Program-made: the position numbers and the translations under genes | From: a bacterium | GTDB lineage: Bacteria > UBA9089 > UBA9088 | DNA length: 9,181 nucleotides | Assembly: GCA_040756715.1 (NCBI GenBank) | Contig: JBFLYE010000046.1 | Location: 1 to 9,181 of the forward strand | Reading direction: 5' to 3' | Part shown: positions 1-5,844 of the stretch, one piece after another | Layout of the letters: every line of letters starts with the position of its first letter | Position numbering within the stretch: the first letter of the stretch is position 1 | The notes under the pieces: model-generated | Database searches by the model: none | What the model was told of the DNA's origin: nothing | The model's input: only the letters and a program-made list of their open reading frames with translations

Positions 1-458
1 CCCTCTTTTTCTTTCTCTCTACCCTCTTTGTCTTTATCTTTGTCTTTGTCTTTATCTTTGTCTTTGTCTTTATCTTTGTCTTTGTCTTTAATGATTAAAT
101 AATCATTAGGCAATGATTGTTTTACATTAAATAATAATTTATGAACGATTAACTCATCTCGTACAGATATAATCGCAGGTTTATGAGAATTTAAACCTCG
201 TGGATATTGTAACCTAAGGAAATCAGGAATAAAATAATAATCTCCCTTATCTATTATTTTATCTTTAAAAGCTTCTTTAAATTCTTCTTCTGTTATGTTG
301 CTTTCACAACAGAAATTAAGCATTTTAAAATTTTTAATCCATCTGCCCGCAGGAGTGCAGGTATCTAAAACATATATCCATATTAACTTATTTTCTTTAG
401 ATAACTCTAAAAACCATCCGTCCAGCCATTTTTCTGTGAATGTAAATCTTCTAGCCAT
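1..458 (-). CDS. Phage replication-organizer-like protein, N-terminal part (runs off left edge)
   Basis: An open frame of 152 codons starts at ATG 458 and has no stop before the window edge, so the C-terminus is missing. The first ~110 residues (start MARRFTFTEKW; later WIYVLDTCTPAGRW, FLRLQYPRGLN) resemble the N-terminal domain of phage replication-initiation/replisome-organizer proteins, which typically read as a winged-helix-like domain with a K-L-x-W-x-Y-x-L-D-x-C-D-x-A-G pattern and a later F-x-x-x-Q-Y segment. From residue ~123 the protein becomes a pure Lys-Asp repeat (about ten KD pairs) followed by a Glu/Lys-rich stretch; charged linkers at this position are common before the C-terminal DnaD-like or loader-binding domain. 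No strong Shine-Dalgarno is visible. It is the most distal leftward gene seen, after the recombination genes, consistent with a DNA replication role. Family assignment is by recalled pattern, moderate confidence. Confidence 0.6.
   Translation of the reverse strand, partial: MARRFTFTEKWLDGWFLELSKENKLIWIYVLDTCTPAGRWIKNFKMLNFCCESNITEEEFKEAFKDKIIDKGDYYFIPDFLRLQYPRGLNSHKPAIISVRDELIVHKLLFNVKQSLPNDYLIIKDKDKDKDKDKDKDKDKDKDKEGREKEKE
25..90. repeat. Hexamer/18-bp tandem repeat encoding Lys-Asp linker
   Basis: Three perfect copies of the 18-bp unit tctttatctttgtctttg (31-48, 49-66, 67-84) plus partial flanking copies lie inside the minus-strand replication gene. Each unit is itself three related hexamers, and on the coding strand it reads (AAA GAY)n, a Lys-Asp run. 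Because the unit is a multiple of three, slippage would change linker length without breaking the frame. Confidence 0.95.
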
Positions 459-496
459 TGTTTATTTAAATGAAATCACTTTTTAATAGTTTTCAT

Positions 497-946
497 TTAT
501 CTATACCAAATTATTGTTTTTCTTTTTCCATATTCGAAAGCTTTCTTTTTGTCCCAACAAAATATGTCTATTCGATAATCTTGCCACTTCTTATTCATTC
601 TATCATTGACAATATAAAATTTGCCGTCAATGTAGACCCAACTTCCTAGAGGCAAAATTTTTTCCAGAGGTCTTGATACAGCAATCCCACCTTCTTTTAC
701 TCTTTTGTTGATTGCTGTGATGTAAGGGTCGTTATCGCACTGTCTTCTCTCTGGAGAATAGGCAGTCGCAACAGCTTCTACGGATTGAATGCCGTTGAGT
801 TGGATGTTGTTTTCTTCTCTTTCCAGCCTTCTGCCCTGCCATATCCCTACCTGCACCCCTGCTATAAAAATCCCTAACCCAATAACACATCTAAATATCC
901 ATTTTTCTATATCTATCCTTTTATTTTCTTTTGTTTCTTTTTCCAT
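497..946 (-). CDS. Membrane-anchored 3D (double-psi beta-barrel) domain protein
   Basis: 149 aa. Residues 1-15 are charged, ~16-36 form one hydrophobic helix (IFRCVIGLGIFIAGV core) and so likely a signal-anchor, and ~56-149 match the 3D domain pattern of cell-wall-active proteins: ATAYSP at 60-65, GGIAVSRPLEKILPLGSWVYI at 86-106 in the usual 'iAv...ilPlGs.vyI' position, then ND at 114-115, RIDIF at 125-129 and a final AFEYGKR. Asp115 and Asp127 are the likely conserved acidic residues. Known 3D proteins (YocH/YuiC types, MltA barrel) cleave or bind peptidoglycan, so an extracytoplasmic wall-acting role is inferred. The start is fixed by AGGAGGGG four bases before ATG. It sits between resolvase and replication genes, an odd place for a wall enzyme; it could act in lysis or in host-surface modification. 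Domain call is good, function open. Confidence 0.75.
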   Translation of the reverse strand: MEKETKENKRIDIEKWIFRCVIGLGIFIAGVQVGIWQGRRLEREENNIQLNGIQSVEAVATAYSPERRQCDNDPYITAINKRVKEGGIAVSRPLEKILPLGSWVYIDGKFYIVNDRMNKKWQDYRIDIFCWDKKKAFEYGKRKTIIWYR

Positions 947-1075
947 TTTCCCCTCCTGTTTTCCATCCCCATTTTGTAATATTATCTTTCAGTATTTCCA
1001 TTTCGCGTTAGGCTTTTGGTGTTGTGGCAATACAGAAAAAGCCTCCTGAATGTCTTTTTCAACGGATATATTTGT

Positions 1076-1573
1076 CTATGATTTCTCATAATATATTCTC
1101 CTTCCATATTCCATTAACAGAAGAGCATCTGCAAAGTTGTGGTCAGGTTTTTTACACCTCTCCGTTCTATACAGGCTTACTTCTGGAAATAATCTTTCTG
1201 CCTGTAAAATAGCTTTTCCTTTAGGGTTATCCCCTGCGCAATCCTTTAGCATTTCCCTTTTCCAAGTGCAAGGTTTGACTTTCACAAAGGGCAGTTGCAA
1301 GGCACTAACTATGCCTTCAATTATTCCCAGCCCTCGTCCTGTTTTATATGACGAGACCCTACCTTCTTTGGGCATTACTCCTCCTTCTTCTACTATCACA
1401 AAAACTTCATTCCATTTATATTTTTCAATAATTTTTACTATTTTAGAAATATCATAATCTCTTTTATTTTTGGTTTTCAAGATTGCAATAGTAGGCATAG
1501 AATAGATTTTAATTTTGCCATCGTTGATGGCAATTGCTCCTGTTATTCCTGGGTCAATACCGATGTAAATCAT
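1076..1573 (-). CDS. RuvC-like Holliday-junction resolvase / phage endodeoxyribonuclease
   Basis: 165 aa, about the length of RuvC (~170). It begins IGIDPGITGAIAI, the first RNase H-fold strand with catalytic Asp7. Glu62 follows VFVIV (second acidic residue), and the C-terminal helix carries DHNFADALLL with Asp144 and Asp149, giving the four-acid D-E-D-D set of RuvC-type nucleases. The SYKTGRGLGIIEGI stretch (75-88) matches the resolvase helix that follows the second acidic residue. RuvC enzymes cut Holliday junctions symmetrically. In phages they resolve recombination or replication intermediates and branches before packaging, which fits the RecT/exonuclease neighbours. No clear Shine-Dalgarno precedes ATG 1573. 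An 81-bp gap separates it from the 59-aa gene upstream. The alternative is a host-type ruvC, unlikely given the context and the lack of ruvA/ruvB. Confidence 0.85.
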   Translation of the reverse strand: MIYIGIDPGITGAIAINDGKIKIYSMPTIAILKTKNKRDYDISKIVKIIEKYKWNEVFVIVEEGGVMPKEGRVSSYKTGRGLGIIEGIVSALQLPFVKVKPCTWKREMLKDCAGDNPKGKAILQAERLFPEVSLYRTERCKKPDHNFADALLLMEYGRRIYYEKS

Positions 1574-1654
1574 TTTTTATGTAGTTCAATCTTTATGTTT
1601 CTTCTTTAAATTGTCAATTCTCTTTCTTTTTCATCAAAGGAGAATTCAATATAC

Positions 1655-1834
1655 TTAAGCTTTTTCACCATTTGTTATTTCTTTATCTTCCAAGCATTCC
1701 TTCAAGAATTGTTTGAAAGTCTTAGGAGGATGTTTTTCTACTTTTTTTCTTTTAAAATAATCTTTTAATTCCGTTACAGAGCTTTTAATCTGTAAACCAG
1801 CTATTGTTGGGGTGATTAACACTTTAATCTGCAT
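1655..1834 (-). CDS. Small phage protein of unknown function (59 aa)
   Basis: Starts MQIKVLITPTIAGLQIK and ends in a Lys/Glu-rich tail; no family recognised. The N-terminal third is beta-like (alternating IKVLITPTI), the rest predicted helical (TFKQFLKECLEDKE). The frame is open back to a TTG at 1849, but ATG 1834 is preferred because GAAGAAG sits 6-7 bases before it. It overlaps the stop region of the RecT gene by 11 bp, indicating translational coupling inside the recombination operon. That position suggests an accessory role in recombination or replication, but nothing in the sequence proves it. Confidence 0.55.
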   Translation of the reverse strand: MQIKVLITPTIAGLQIKSSVTELKDYFKRKKVEKHPPKTFKQFLKECLEDKEITNGEKA

Positions 1835-2894
1835 TTTTTTCTTCTTCAAACAGATCTTCTATTTCTTTTTGTTCCTCTTCAAAGCTCTTTTCTTTTTCTT
1901 CCACTAACTGTTTCAAAAGCTTTTCTACTTTCTCAAGTTGCTCGTCATTGGCTTTATCCAGTCCTTCTTTTATCCCCTCAGAAGCAAAAATTTGCTTAAT
2001 AACAAAAGGGTCAACTTCTAATTCATTAAGCCGTTGTTGGTTTTCTTTTATGCTATTTATCTTTCTTTGTCTATCTTCTTCCTGAATATCTACCCATAAT
2101 TCTTGCTCAAAGCTTTTTTCTTTTTTCATTTCCATAATCTGATTTTTTATATTTTCAAGTTCCGATTTAGGAATCAAAGCAGTTTTGTCTACGCAATATT
2201 TTTTTTGCAAGAATTGTTGTAATCGTATTGGCTCAATTGATTGGGCTTTTAGAAGAGCAAATAATTCTTTTCTTTCTTCCTCTGTAATATATTCTATTTG
2301 CTCTTGTTTTTGAGATTCTATATTTACTTTTTCAACTTCTAGTTCTATTTTTTCAGGTTCTATATTCTCTATTTTTTTGGATTTTATACTTTCTATTTTT
2401 TCAAGTTCTATGCTTTCTGCTTCTTCAGGACTCAATATTCCCATTACAAAATCAGGAGCAATTATCCTTAAGGCATCTCCAATTGCTCGCCATCTTAGCA
2501 TTTGTTTGGGATATTTATAATAATTTCCTTCAGGCTTTAGAAGCCCTGCTCGTTCTGCATCATCCATCGTATATGTGCAAGTAATTTTTTCATCTTCTCG
2601 AACCAAAGTTACTACGCATTCATTTTCTTTTTCGTGTAATTCTTTTATTCTTACCCCTAGCCTTTTTGCAAGGGCTAGTTGTAATTGAACACTCATTGTT
2701 AGCCTGCCTTTAATGAAATTCATTGATCGCAGAGACTGCGTAGGCTCTAGTCCCATTTCTTTCCCTGCCTGTATTATTATCATTGCCTGGGCAGGATTTG
2801 TCCCTTGAGGAAGAATACCCGATTGAATAGCTAATTTTCCCCATTTTTCTAATATCCCGAATTCCTGGTCTGATAAAATTAGATTTTTTTCCAT
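1824..2894 (-). CDS. RecT-family single-strand annealing protein with long charged C-terminus
   Basis: 356 aa from ATG 2894. Residues ~15-160 fit the phage RecT-like pattern: LAIQSGILP, then AMIIIQAGKEMGLEPTQSL, NFIKGRLTMSVQLQLALAKR, YTMDDAERAGL, a YPKQMLRWRAIGDALRIIAPDF block and GILSPEEAE. Such proteins coat ssDNA and promote annealing, usually with a 5'-3' exonuclease, here the PD-(D/E)XK protein two genes upstream. Residues 160-200 are a degenerate I-E-x-x-K/I-E-x-E-K pentad repeat, a likely flexible linker. Residues ~204-258 (ITEEERKELFALLKAQ...) resemble a small helical domain found C-terminal in RecT relatives, and ~272-333 looks like a second diverged copy. The last ~25 residues are mostly Glu/Lys. 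A GTG at 2903 is in frame, but AGAGGTG is spaced properly for ATG 2894. The whole protein is longer than typical RecT (~270 aa). Confidence 0.82.
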   Translation of the reverse strand: MEKNLILSDQEFGILEKWGKLAIQSGILPQGTNPAQAMIIIQAGKEMGLEPTQSLRSMNFIKGRLTMSVQLQLALAKRLGVRIKELHEKENECVVTLVREDEKITCTYTMDDAERAGLLKPEGNYYKYPKQMLRWRAIGDALRIIAPDFVMGILSPEEAESIELEKIESIKSKKIENIEPEKIELEVEKVNIESQKQEQIEYITEEERKELFALLKAQSIEPIRLQQFLQKKYCVDKTALIPKSELENIKNQIMEMKKEKSFEQELWVDIQEEDRQRKINSIKENQQRLNELEVDPFVIKQIFASEGIKEGLDKANDEQLEKVEKLLKQLVEEKEKSFEEEQKEIEDLFEEEKNAD

Positions 2895-2899
2895 TTTTT

Positions 2900-3082
2900 T
2901 CACCTCTTAAAAATAGCATTTAGCGCTATATCCATAGCATTAGCCATTGATTTCATAGCCTGTAATTCCCAATCAGAAAATACAGATATTCCTTCTAAAT
3001 CTCTCAAATACCCTCCACCCCTTTCCCAATTATCTTTATCTTCAGCTAATTGGGTTGCCTCTTCAGTTGTTAGATTTTCCAT
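2900..3082 (-). CDS. Small acidic phage protein of unknown function (60 aa)
   Basis: 60 aa beginning MENLTTEEATQLAEDKDNW. It looks helical and acidic in the first half, has a Gly-rich turn (ERGGGYLRDLEG), and ends in an amphipathic helix (WELQAMKSMANAMDIALNAIFKR). A GAGGTG Shine-Dalgarno lies five bases before ATG 3082, so the gene is very likely translated. It is squeezed between exonuclease (3-bp gap) and RecT genes (stop 5 bp before the RecT ATG). Location between nuclease and annealase suggests a helper of that pair, but no family is recognised. Confidence 0.65.
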   Translation of the reverse strand: MENLTTEEATQLAEDKDNWERGGGYLRDLEGISVFSDWELQAMKSMANAMDIALNAIFKR

Positions 3083-3085
3083 TTT

Positions 3086-3802
3086 TCACCTCGTGAGCCA
3101 CCAGAAGCCCACTAAATGCAAAAATGCCTTACGGTCTTGCTTATAGCTATCGGTAATATCTACCCATTCAGGCATTCCTGTAATTTTATCTAGCTTCAAA
3201 ATACCACCACCCCTTACTTTTTTAGGATATTGCATTTGATTATAAGCACTTTTATAACTTGCCACTTGTAATTTCATTTCTGGATATATGTTAGAAGAAG
3301 TTTTTATATCTATGATATATTTTTTATTTTTGATTATTCCTATAATATCGAGAGTGCCTGCATATCCTATTTTTCTTTTGTGACTATACCAATAGACTGA
3401 TTGCTCGCTTTGCAAAGGTTTAAATTGATATTGTTTTTTCCAACTTAAGAAAGCCTGTATTGGCTTTTCAATATTACTAGGAATATTTGGGATAGTTTTA
3501 TTTTTTTTAAGTAATTCTTTAATATAACTTTCAACCCATTTATGCACTTCTGACCCAATGTTTCCTGCTTCTATTTTTATCCTTTCTGCTTCTTGTTTTG
3601 CTTCCTCAAGGATTCTTATAGCTTCTTCTTCGGTCAATCTATTTTGAATATCGGCAAGATGTTTGCCGATATAATTGACCGTAGTTTTTATCGCCCAATT
3701 AAGAAGGGCAGGTTTATTTAGTAAGCTCAATATAGTTGTTGAGCTTGGTAATCTGCCGTAAGGTGTTTCGTAATATCTTTGATTATTGATTTCTATTTTC
3801 AT
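3086..3802 (-). CDS. PD-(D/E)XK (RecB/Cas4-like) phage exonuclease
   Basis: 238 aa from ATG 3802. The nuclease signature is complete: an N-terminal G-x-x-x-E-x-H-x-x-x-E segment (Gly80, Glu84, His87, Glu91), then GTLDIIG with Asp152, KKYIIDIKTS with Asp165 and Lys167 (the D/E-x-K core), and QVASY with Gln179 and Tyr183 (the QxxxY motif of RecB-type nucleases). Enzymes of this type degrade DNA ends to leave single strands for an annealing protein; the RecT gene two positions downstream completes a Red/RecET-like pair. The ORF is open to a TTG at 3829, but ATG 3802 overlaps the upstream gene's TGA as ATGA, the classic coupled arrangement, and is chosen. The length suits a single-domain phage nuclease. 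Activity (exo- versus endonuclease) cannot be told from sequence. Confidence 0.85.
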   Translation of the reverse strand: MKIEINNQRYYETPYGRLPSSTTILSLLNKPALLNWAIKTTVNYIGKHLADIQNRLTEEEAIRILEEAKQEAERIKIEAGNIGSEVHKWVESYIKELLKKNKTIPNIPSNIEKPIQAFLSWKKQYQFKPLQSEQSVYWYSHKRKIGYAGTLDIIGIIKNKKYIIDIKTSSNIYPEMKLQVASYKSAYNQMQYPKKVRGGGILKLDKITGMPEWVDITDSYKQDRKAFLHLVGFWWLTR

Positions 3803-4017
3803 TTTATCTGATAATTTCTTAATATACAATCCAGTTTGAAAAAGCCAAATAGGGTTGAGCCCTCAGAATCTCCTTGAAAAAGGTATATAATATCTCCCCA
3901 ATTCATATTTTTAAGGCGTTTTATATTAATTTTTCTACTTACACCTATTTTTTCCGCCTTTTTTATGAAAGCGTTGATGGTATAATATTGGTTTCCAATG
4001 AAATGTAGCCAAGTCAT
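3799..4017 (-). CDS. Phage protein of unknown function (72 aa)
   Basis: 72 aa starting MTWLHFIGNQYYTINAFIKKAEKIG. It has a Lys/Arg-rich central part (SRKINIKRLKNM) followed by GDIIYLFQGDSEGSTLFGFFKLDCI, a beta-rich stretch reminiscent of PUA/ASCH-like small barrels (weak resemblance only, inference). The basic surface would suit nucleic-acid binding. Its stop overlaps the exonuclease start by 4 bp, so the two are probably translated together. There is no obvious Shine-Dalgarno before ATG 4017. A dif-like sequence lies 14-41 bp upstream of the start. Confidence 0.55.
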   Translation of the reverse strand: MTWLHFIGNQYYTINAFIKKAEKIGVSRKINIKRLKNMNWGDIIYLFQGDSEGSTLFGFFKLDCILRNYQIK

Positions 4018-4030
4018 TTTAATTCATTCA

Positions 4031-4058
4031 GGTTAACATAATATATATTATCACTAAT
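4031..4058 (-). other. Second, degenerate dif-like (XerC/XerD) site in opposite orientation
   Basis: Read on the minus strand, the 28 bp are ATTAGTGATAA, centre TATATA, then TTATGTTAACC. The XerD-type arm agrees with the arm of the site at 5845-5872 at 10 of 11 positions, and the spacing (11-6-11) is identical. The XerC-type arm agrees at 7 of 11 (the inner GATAA is kept). Degenerate XerC arms are known in phage attP sites that use host XerCD. The surroundings are AT-rich and palindromic, so chance resemblance is possible. Confidence 0.4.
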
Positions 4059-4067
4059 TATCATTAA

Positions 4068-4271
4068 TTATCTCACTTTCATAATTCTTTGAATTTTGGA
4101 CAAATCTTTAGGATGTAGATAGTAATTCCCTGACAGCTCATCTTTTTGTATAAGTCCTTTAAATATTCCCTTTTTTATGTATCGGTAATATGTTGCTCGG
4201 GCAATATGTAAAGTATTCATTATATCGGTTGAATTCAACATATTCACTAATCGTTTAGGTTTACCTTGCAT
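4068..4271 (-). CDS. Small helix-turn-helix (MerR/excisionase-like) DNA-binding protein
   Basis: 67 aa. Residues ~11-37 (LNSTDIMNTLHIARATYYRYIKKG) read as a helix-turn-helix of the MerR/excisionase class, followed by a short wing-like segment (GNYYLHPKDLSKI) usual in that class. Proteins like this act as phage regulators or as directionality factors for site-specific recombination. It is the first gene of the leftward block, right behind the promoter at 4393-4422, so a control role over the early operon, or over Xer-dependent excision given the nearby dif-like sites, is inferred. No Shine-Dalgarno is visible before ATG 4271; an internal ATG at 4241 (Met11) would also keep the HTH whole. HTH call moderate, target unknown. 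Confidence 0.65.
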   Translation of the reverse strand: MQGKPKRLVNMLNSTDIMNTLHIARATYYRYIKKGIFKGLIQKDELSGNYYLHPKDLSKIQRIMKVR

Positions 4272-4288
4272 TAGTATTTGAATTTGAA

Positions 4289-4378
4289 AAAGGGGTCTCT
4301 ACGATAGTGATTAACTTTAAGAAGGCAAAGATAGAGACCCCTTTATTTTCTTGTGATTTTTTAAAGTTAATCACTATC
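4289..4378. repeat. Two interleaved perfect inverted repeats (12 bp and 18 bp)
   Basis: Arm A1 aaaggggtctct (4289-4300) is the exact reverse complement of A2 (4333-4344). Arm B1 gatagtgattaactttaa (4303-4320) is the exact reverse complement of B2 (4361-4378). The order A1-B1-A2-B2 is interleaved, so in RNA both stems could only form together as a pseudoknot. The region lies between the leftward promoter and the HTH gene and would be its 5' leader. It could instead be operator DNA or the scar of an old element. Confidence 0.9.
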
Positions 4379-4392
4379 TTCATTCTAAAAAT

Positions 4393-4422
4393 AGTATATT
4401 ATATCTTTTTTACTTTTGTCAA
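4393..4422 (-). promoter_or_regulatory. Leftward sigma70-type promoter, half inside IS end
   Basis: On the minus strand a perfect TTGACA (4422-4417) is followed after 18 bp by TATACT (4398-4393). Transcription would start near 4386 and run into the HTH gene and the recombination operon. The -35 hexamer lies within the inferred left terminal repeat of the insertion sequence and the -10 lies outside it, so this looks like a hybrid promoter made by insertion. Confidence 0.6.
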
Positions 4423-5466
4423 GTGTTTTTTGTAAGCGTGTAGTTACAATATCAAAAGGAGGTGTCCTAATGATGGATGCAGGTAACAATGTAACTATGG
4501 AAGACTTTAAAAAGTATGAGGTTTTAGAGAAGCTGATTAGGAAAGAAATAAAGGGTTATCAAGCAGGTTCTTCATTGGGGTATTCAGGGGTTCACATATC
4601 AAGATTAAAGCAGAGTTTTAAGGGATGGATTCCTCTTAAACATCAATGGATTCCATCCATTCCTGTGAAATGGTGGCTTATTGCAATGATTGATGATGCA
4701 ACAAATGAGATTCCTTATGCAAGGTTCTTCTCTTCTGATAATATGTTTGCCAATATGGCTGTTATCAGAGGATTTATTGAAAGAAAGAGATTGTTTTCCG
4801 CCCTTTATGTAGACAAAGCCTCTCATTTTGAAACAACAAGACATGGGGGTCTCCATGTAAATGTTAGCCCTGAACAGGATGAGACCCAGATAGAGAGAGC
4901 CTTGAAGGAATTGGGGATTACAATCATACCTGCCAACTCACCCCAAGCTAAAGGAAGGATTGAGGTTAGATTTAGGCTCTTTCAGGATAGACTTATCAAG
5001 AAAATGGCCCTTCTTAAAATCAAGGATTATGATAGTGCCAATGAGTTTCTTCTCAATAACTTTCTGCCTTGGCACAATAAGAAATATGCCCTTTGTTGTC
5101 CTTCTAATTATCTGGTTTTGCCTTACGGGATTAACCTTGGTACTATATTCTGCAGAAAGATTGAAAGGATTGTTAAGAATGATAACACCATTTCTGTGCA
5201 AGGAGAGATTATTCAAATTCCACCAAACAAGACGAGGTTTTCCTTTGCTAAAGCTAAGGTAGATGTCTGTATCTTAGAAGACAATCGGATTATTGTTCTC
5301 TATAAAGGCTCTATTATCTGCGAAACTATGCTTTTAGGAAAGACCAAGGCTCAAAAGAAGGAAGAGGAGATAAAAGAGCTTTTAGAAAAAAGAGAATATG
5401 TGGAATATGAAATACAAAAAAACTAACATTTTATGTAGTAATTAAATATAACATTTGACGTAGTAA
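4410..5466 (+). mobile_element. Degenerate insertion sequence with DDE transposase (ISNCY-like)
   Basis: Ends are inferred from similar inverted sequences: left TTACTTTTGTCAAGTGTT (4410-4427) and right, read on the minus strand, TTACTACGTCAAATGTT (5466-5450). They share TTACT, GTCAA and TGTT with one base of gap. The right end carries a second copy of its motif 25 bp inward (5425-5442 versus 5450-5467, 16 of 18 identical). The only gene is the truncated transposase. No clear target-site duplication is seen outside these ends, so borders are approximate. Family placement is by recalled transposase similarity. Confidence 0.6.
4470..5426 (+). CDS. DDE transposase, internally deleted and probably inactive
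   Basis: 318 aa from ATG 4470, chosen because GGAGG lies seven bases upstream (the frame is open to a TTG at 4416). Residues ~20-49 are the first helix-turn-helix (LIRKEIKGYQAGSSLGYSGVHISRLKQ pattern). At ~50-57 the protein jumps directly to HQWIP, KWWLIAMIDDATNE and the integrase-like core: YVDKASHF with Asp115, TRHGGLHVN, and NSPQAKGRIE with Glu165. The C-terminal part (IFCRKIERIVKNDNTI, IIQIPP) is the usual beta-barrel tail. Full relatives are ~400-440 aa and carry a second HTH plus an MDSS motif with the first catalytic Asp before HQWIP; both are absent here. The bases at 4625-4636 still spell MDSS in another frame. It is therefore read as a dead remnant, although its frame is open and its start signal intact. 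It points opposite to the flanking leftward operon. Confidence 0.8.
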   Translation: MMDAGNNVTMEDFKKYEVLEKLIRKEIKGYQAGSSLGYSGVHISRLKQSFKGWIPLKHQWIPSIPVKWWLIAMIDDATNEIPYARFFSSDNMFANMAVIRGFIERKRLFSALYVDKASHFETTRHGGLHVNVSPEQDETQIERALKELGITIIPANSPQAKGRIEVRFRLFQDRLIKKMALLKIKDYDSANEFLLNNFLPWHNKKYALCCPSNYLVLPYGINLGTIFCRKIERIVKNDNTISVQGEIIQIPPNKTRFSFAKAKVDVCILEDNRIIVLYKGSIICETMLLGKTKAQKKEEEIKELLEKREYVEYEIQKN

Positions 5467-5467
5467 T
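5425..5467. repeat. 25-bp-period direct repeat at IS right end
   Basis: AACATTTTATGTAGTAAT (5425-5442) and AACATTTGACGTAGTAAT (5450-5467) differ at two of 18 positions and start 25 bp apart, immediately after the transposase stop. Doubled end motifs often serve as transposase binding sites, so this supports placing the IS border here. The left end shows only one recognisable copy. Confidence 0.75.
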
Positions 5468-5844
5468 AACAGTATTTTTTTGGCTTGATTTTATTAGGGT
5501 TTGATTTTTTTGTTTGTCATCACTTTTCCACAGGCAAGGTAGAAAACTGAAAAGGATATTAAAAGATACTAACAGAATACCAACGGGAAAAAATTGAAAA
5601 AAATCGTCAAAAAAAAACAGACCCCCCTCTTACCCCTTAAAACTTTTGATTTTATTAGCCTTTTTGATACCTTCTCTTACAAACTTTTGATATTATTGAC
5701 TTTTTTTGGCTTAATCTTGCAATTCCCCTGATTTTTCAAGTTTTTCTGACTGAGGGATGTTTAGAGAGGCCTTTAATTTTTTCCTGAGGTCTTTTTATTT
5801 GTTTTTTCCGTAAGTTGTTGAGTATCAAGGAGTTATGCAGTTTA

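Noticed and set aside
971-1087. Minus-strand ORF of 35 codons (MRNHRQIYPLKK...) in the gap between the RuvC-like and 3D-domain genes
   Set aside because: Overlaps the resolvase stop, has no Shine-Dalgarno and no protein-like pattern; probably chance.
789-1457. Plus-strand open frames opposite the 3D-domain and RuvC-like genes
   Set aside because: They are antisense shadows: composition follows the complementary strand of well-supported genes, with no start signals or motifs.
1606-1671. 21-codon ORF on the minus strand (MVKKLKYIEFSFDEK...) between the 59-aa gene and the RuvC-like gene
   Set aside because: Too short, no clear Shine-Dalgarno and no recognisable family; it may be a broken small gene but cannot be supported.
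4048-4077. Three 10-bp near repeats (TTATCACTAA, TTATCATTAA, TTATCTCACT) as iterons
   Set aside because: Short, degenerate, partly inside the HTH gene end and overlapping the dif-like site; likely AT-rich coincidence.
4605-5262. Other-frame and antisense ORFs (83, 92, 100 aa) inside the transposase
   Set aside because: The transposase frame carries clear DDE-family motifs throughout; the others are shadows.
5524-5532. DnaA-box-like TTTTCCACA as an origin signal
   Set aside because: A single box with one mismatch and no companion boxes or unwinding repeats is not enough to call an origin.
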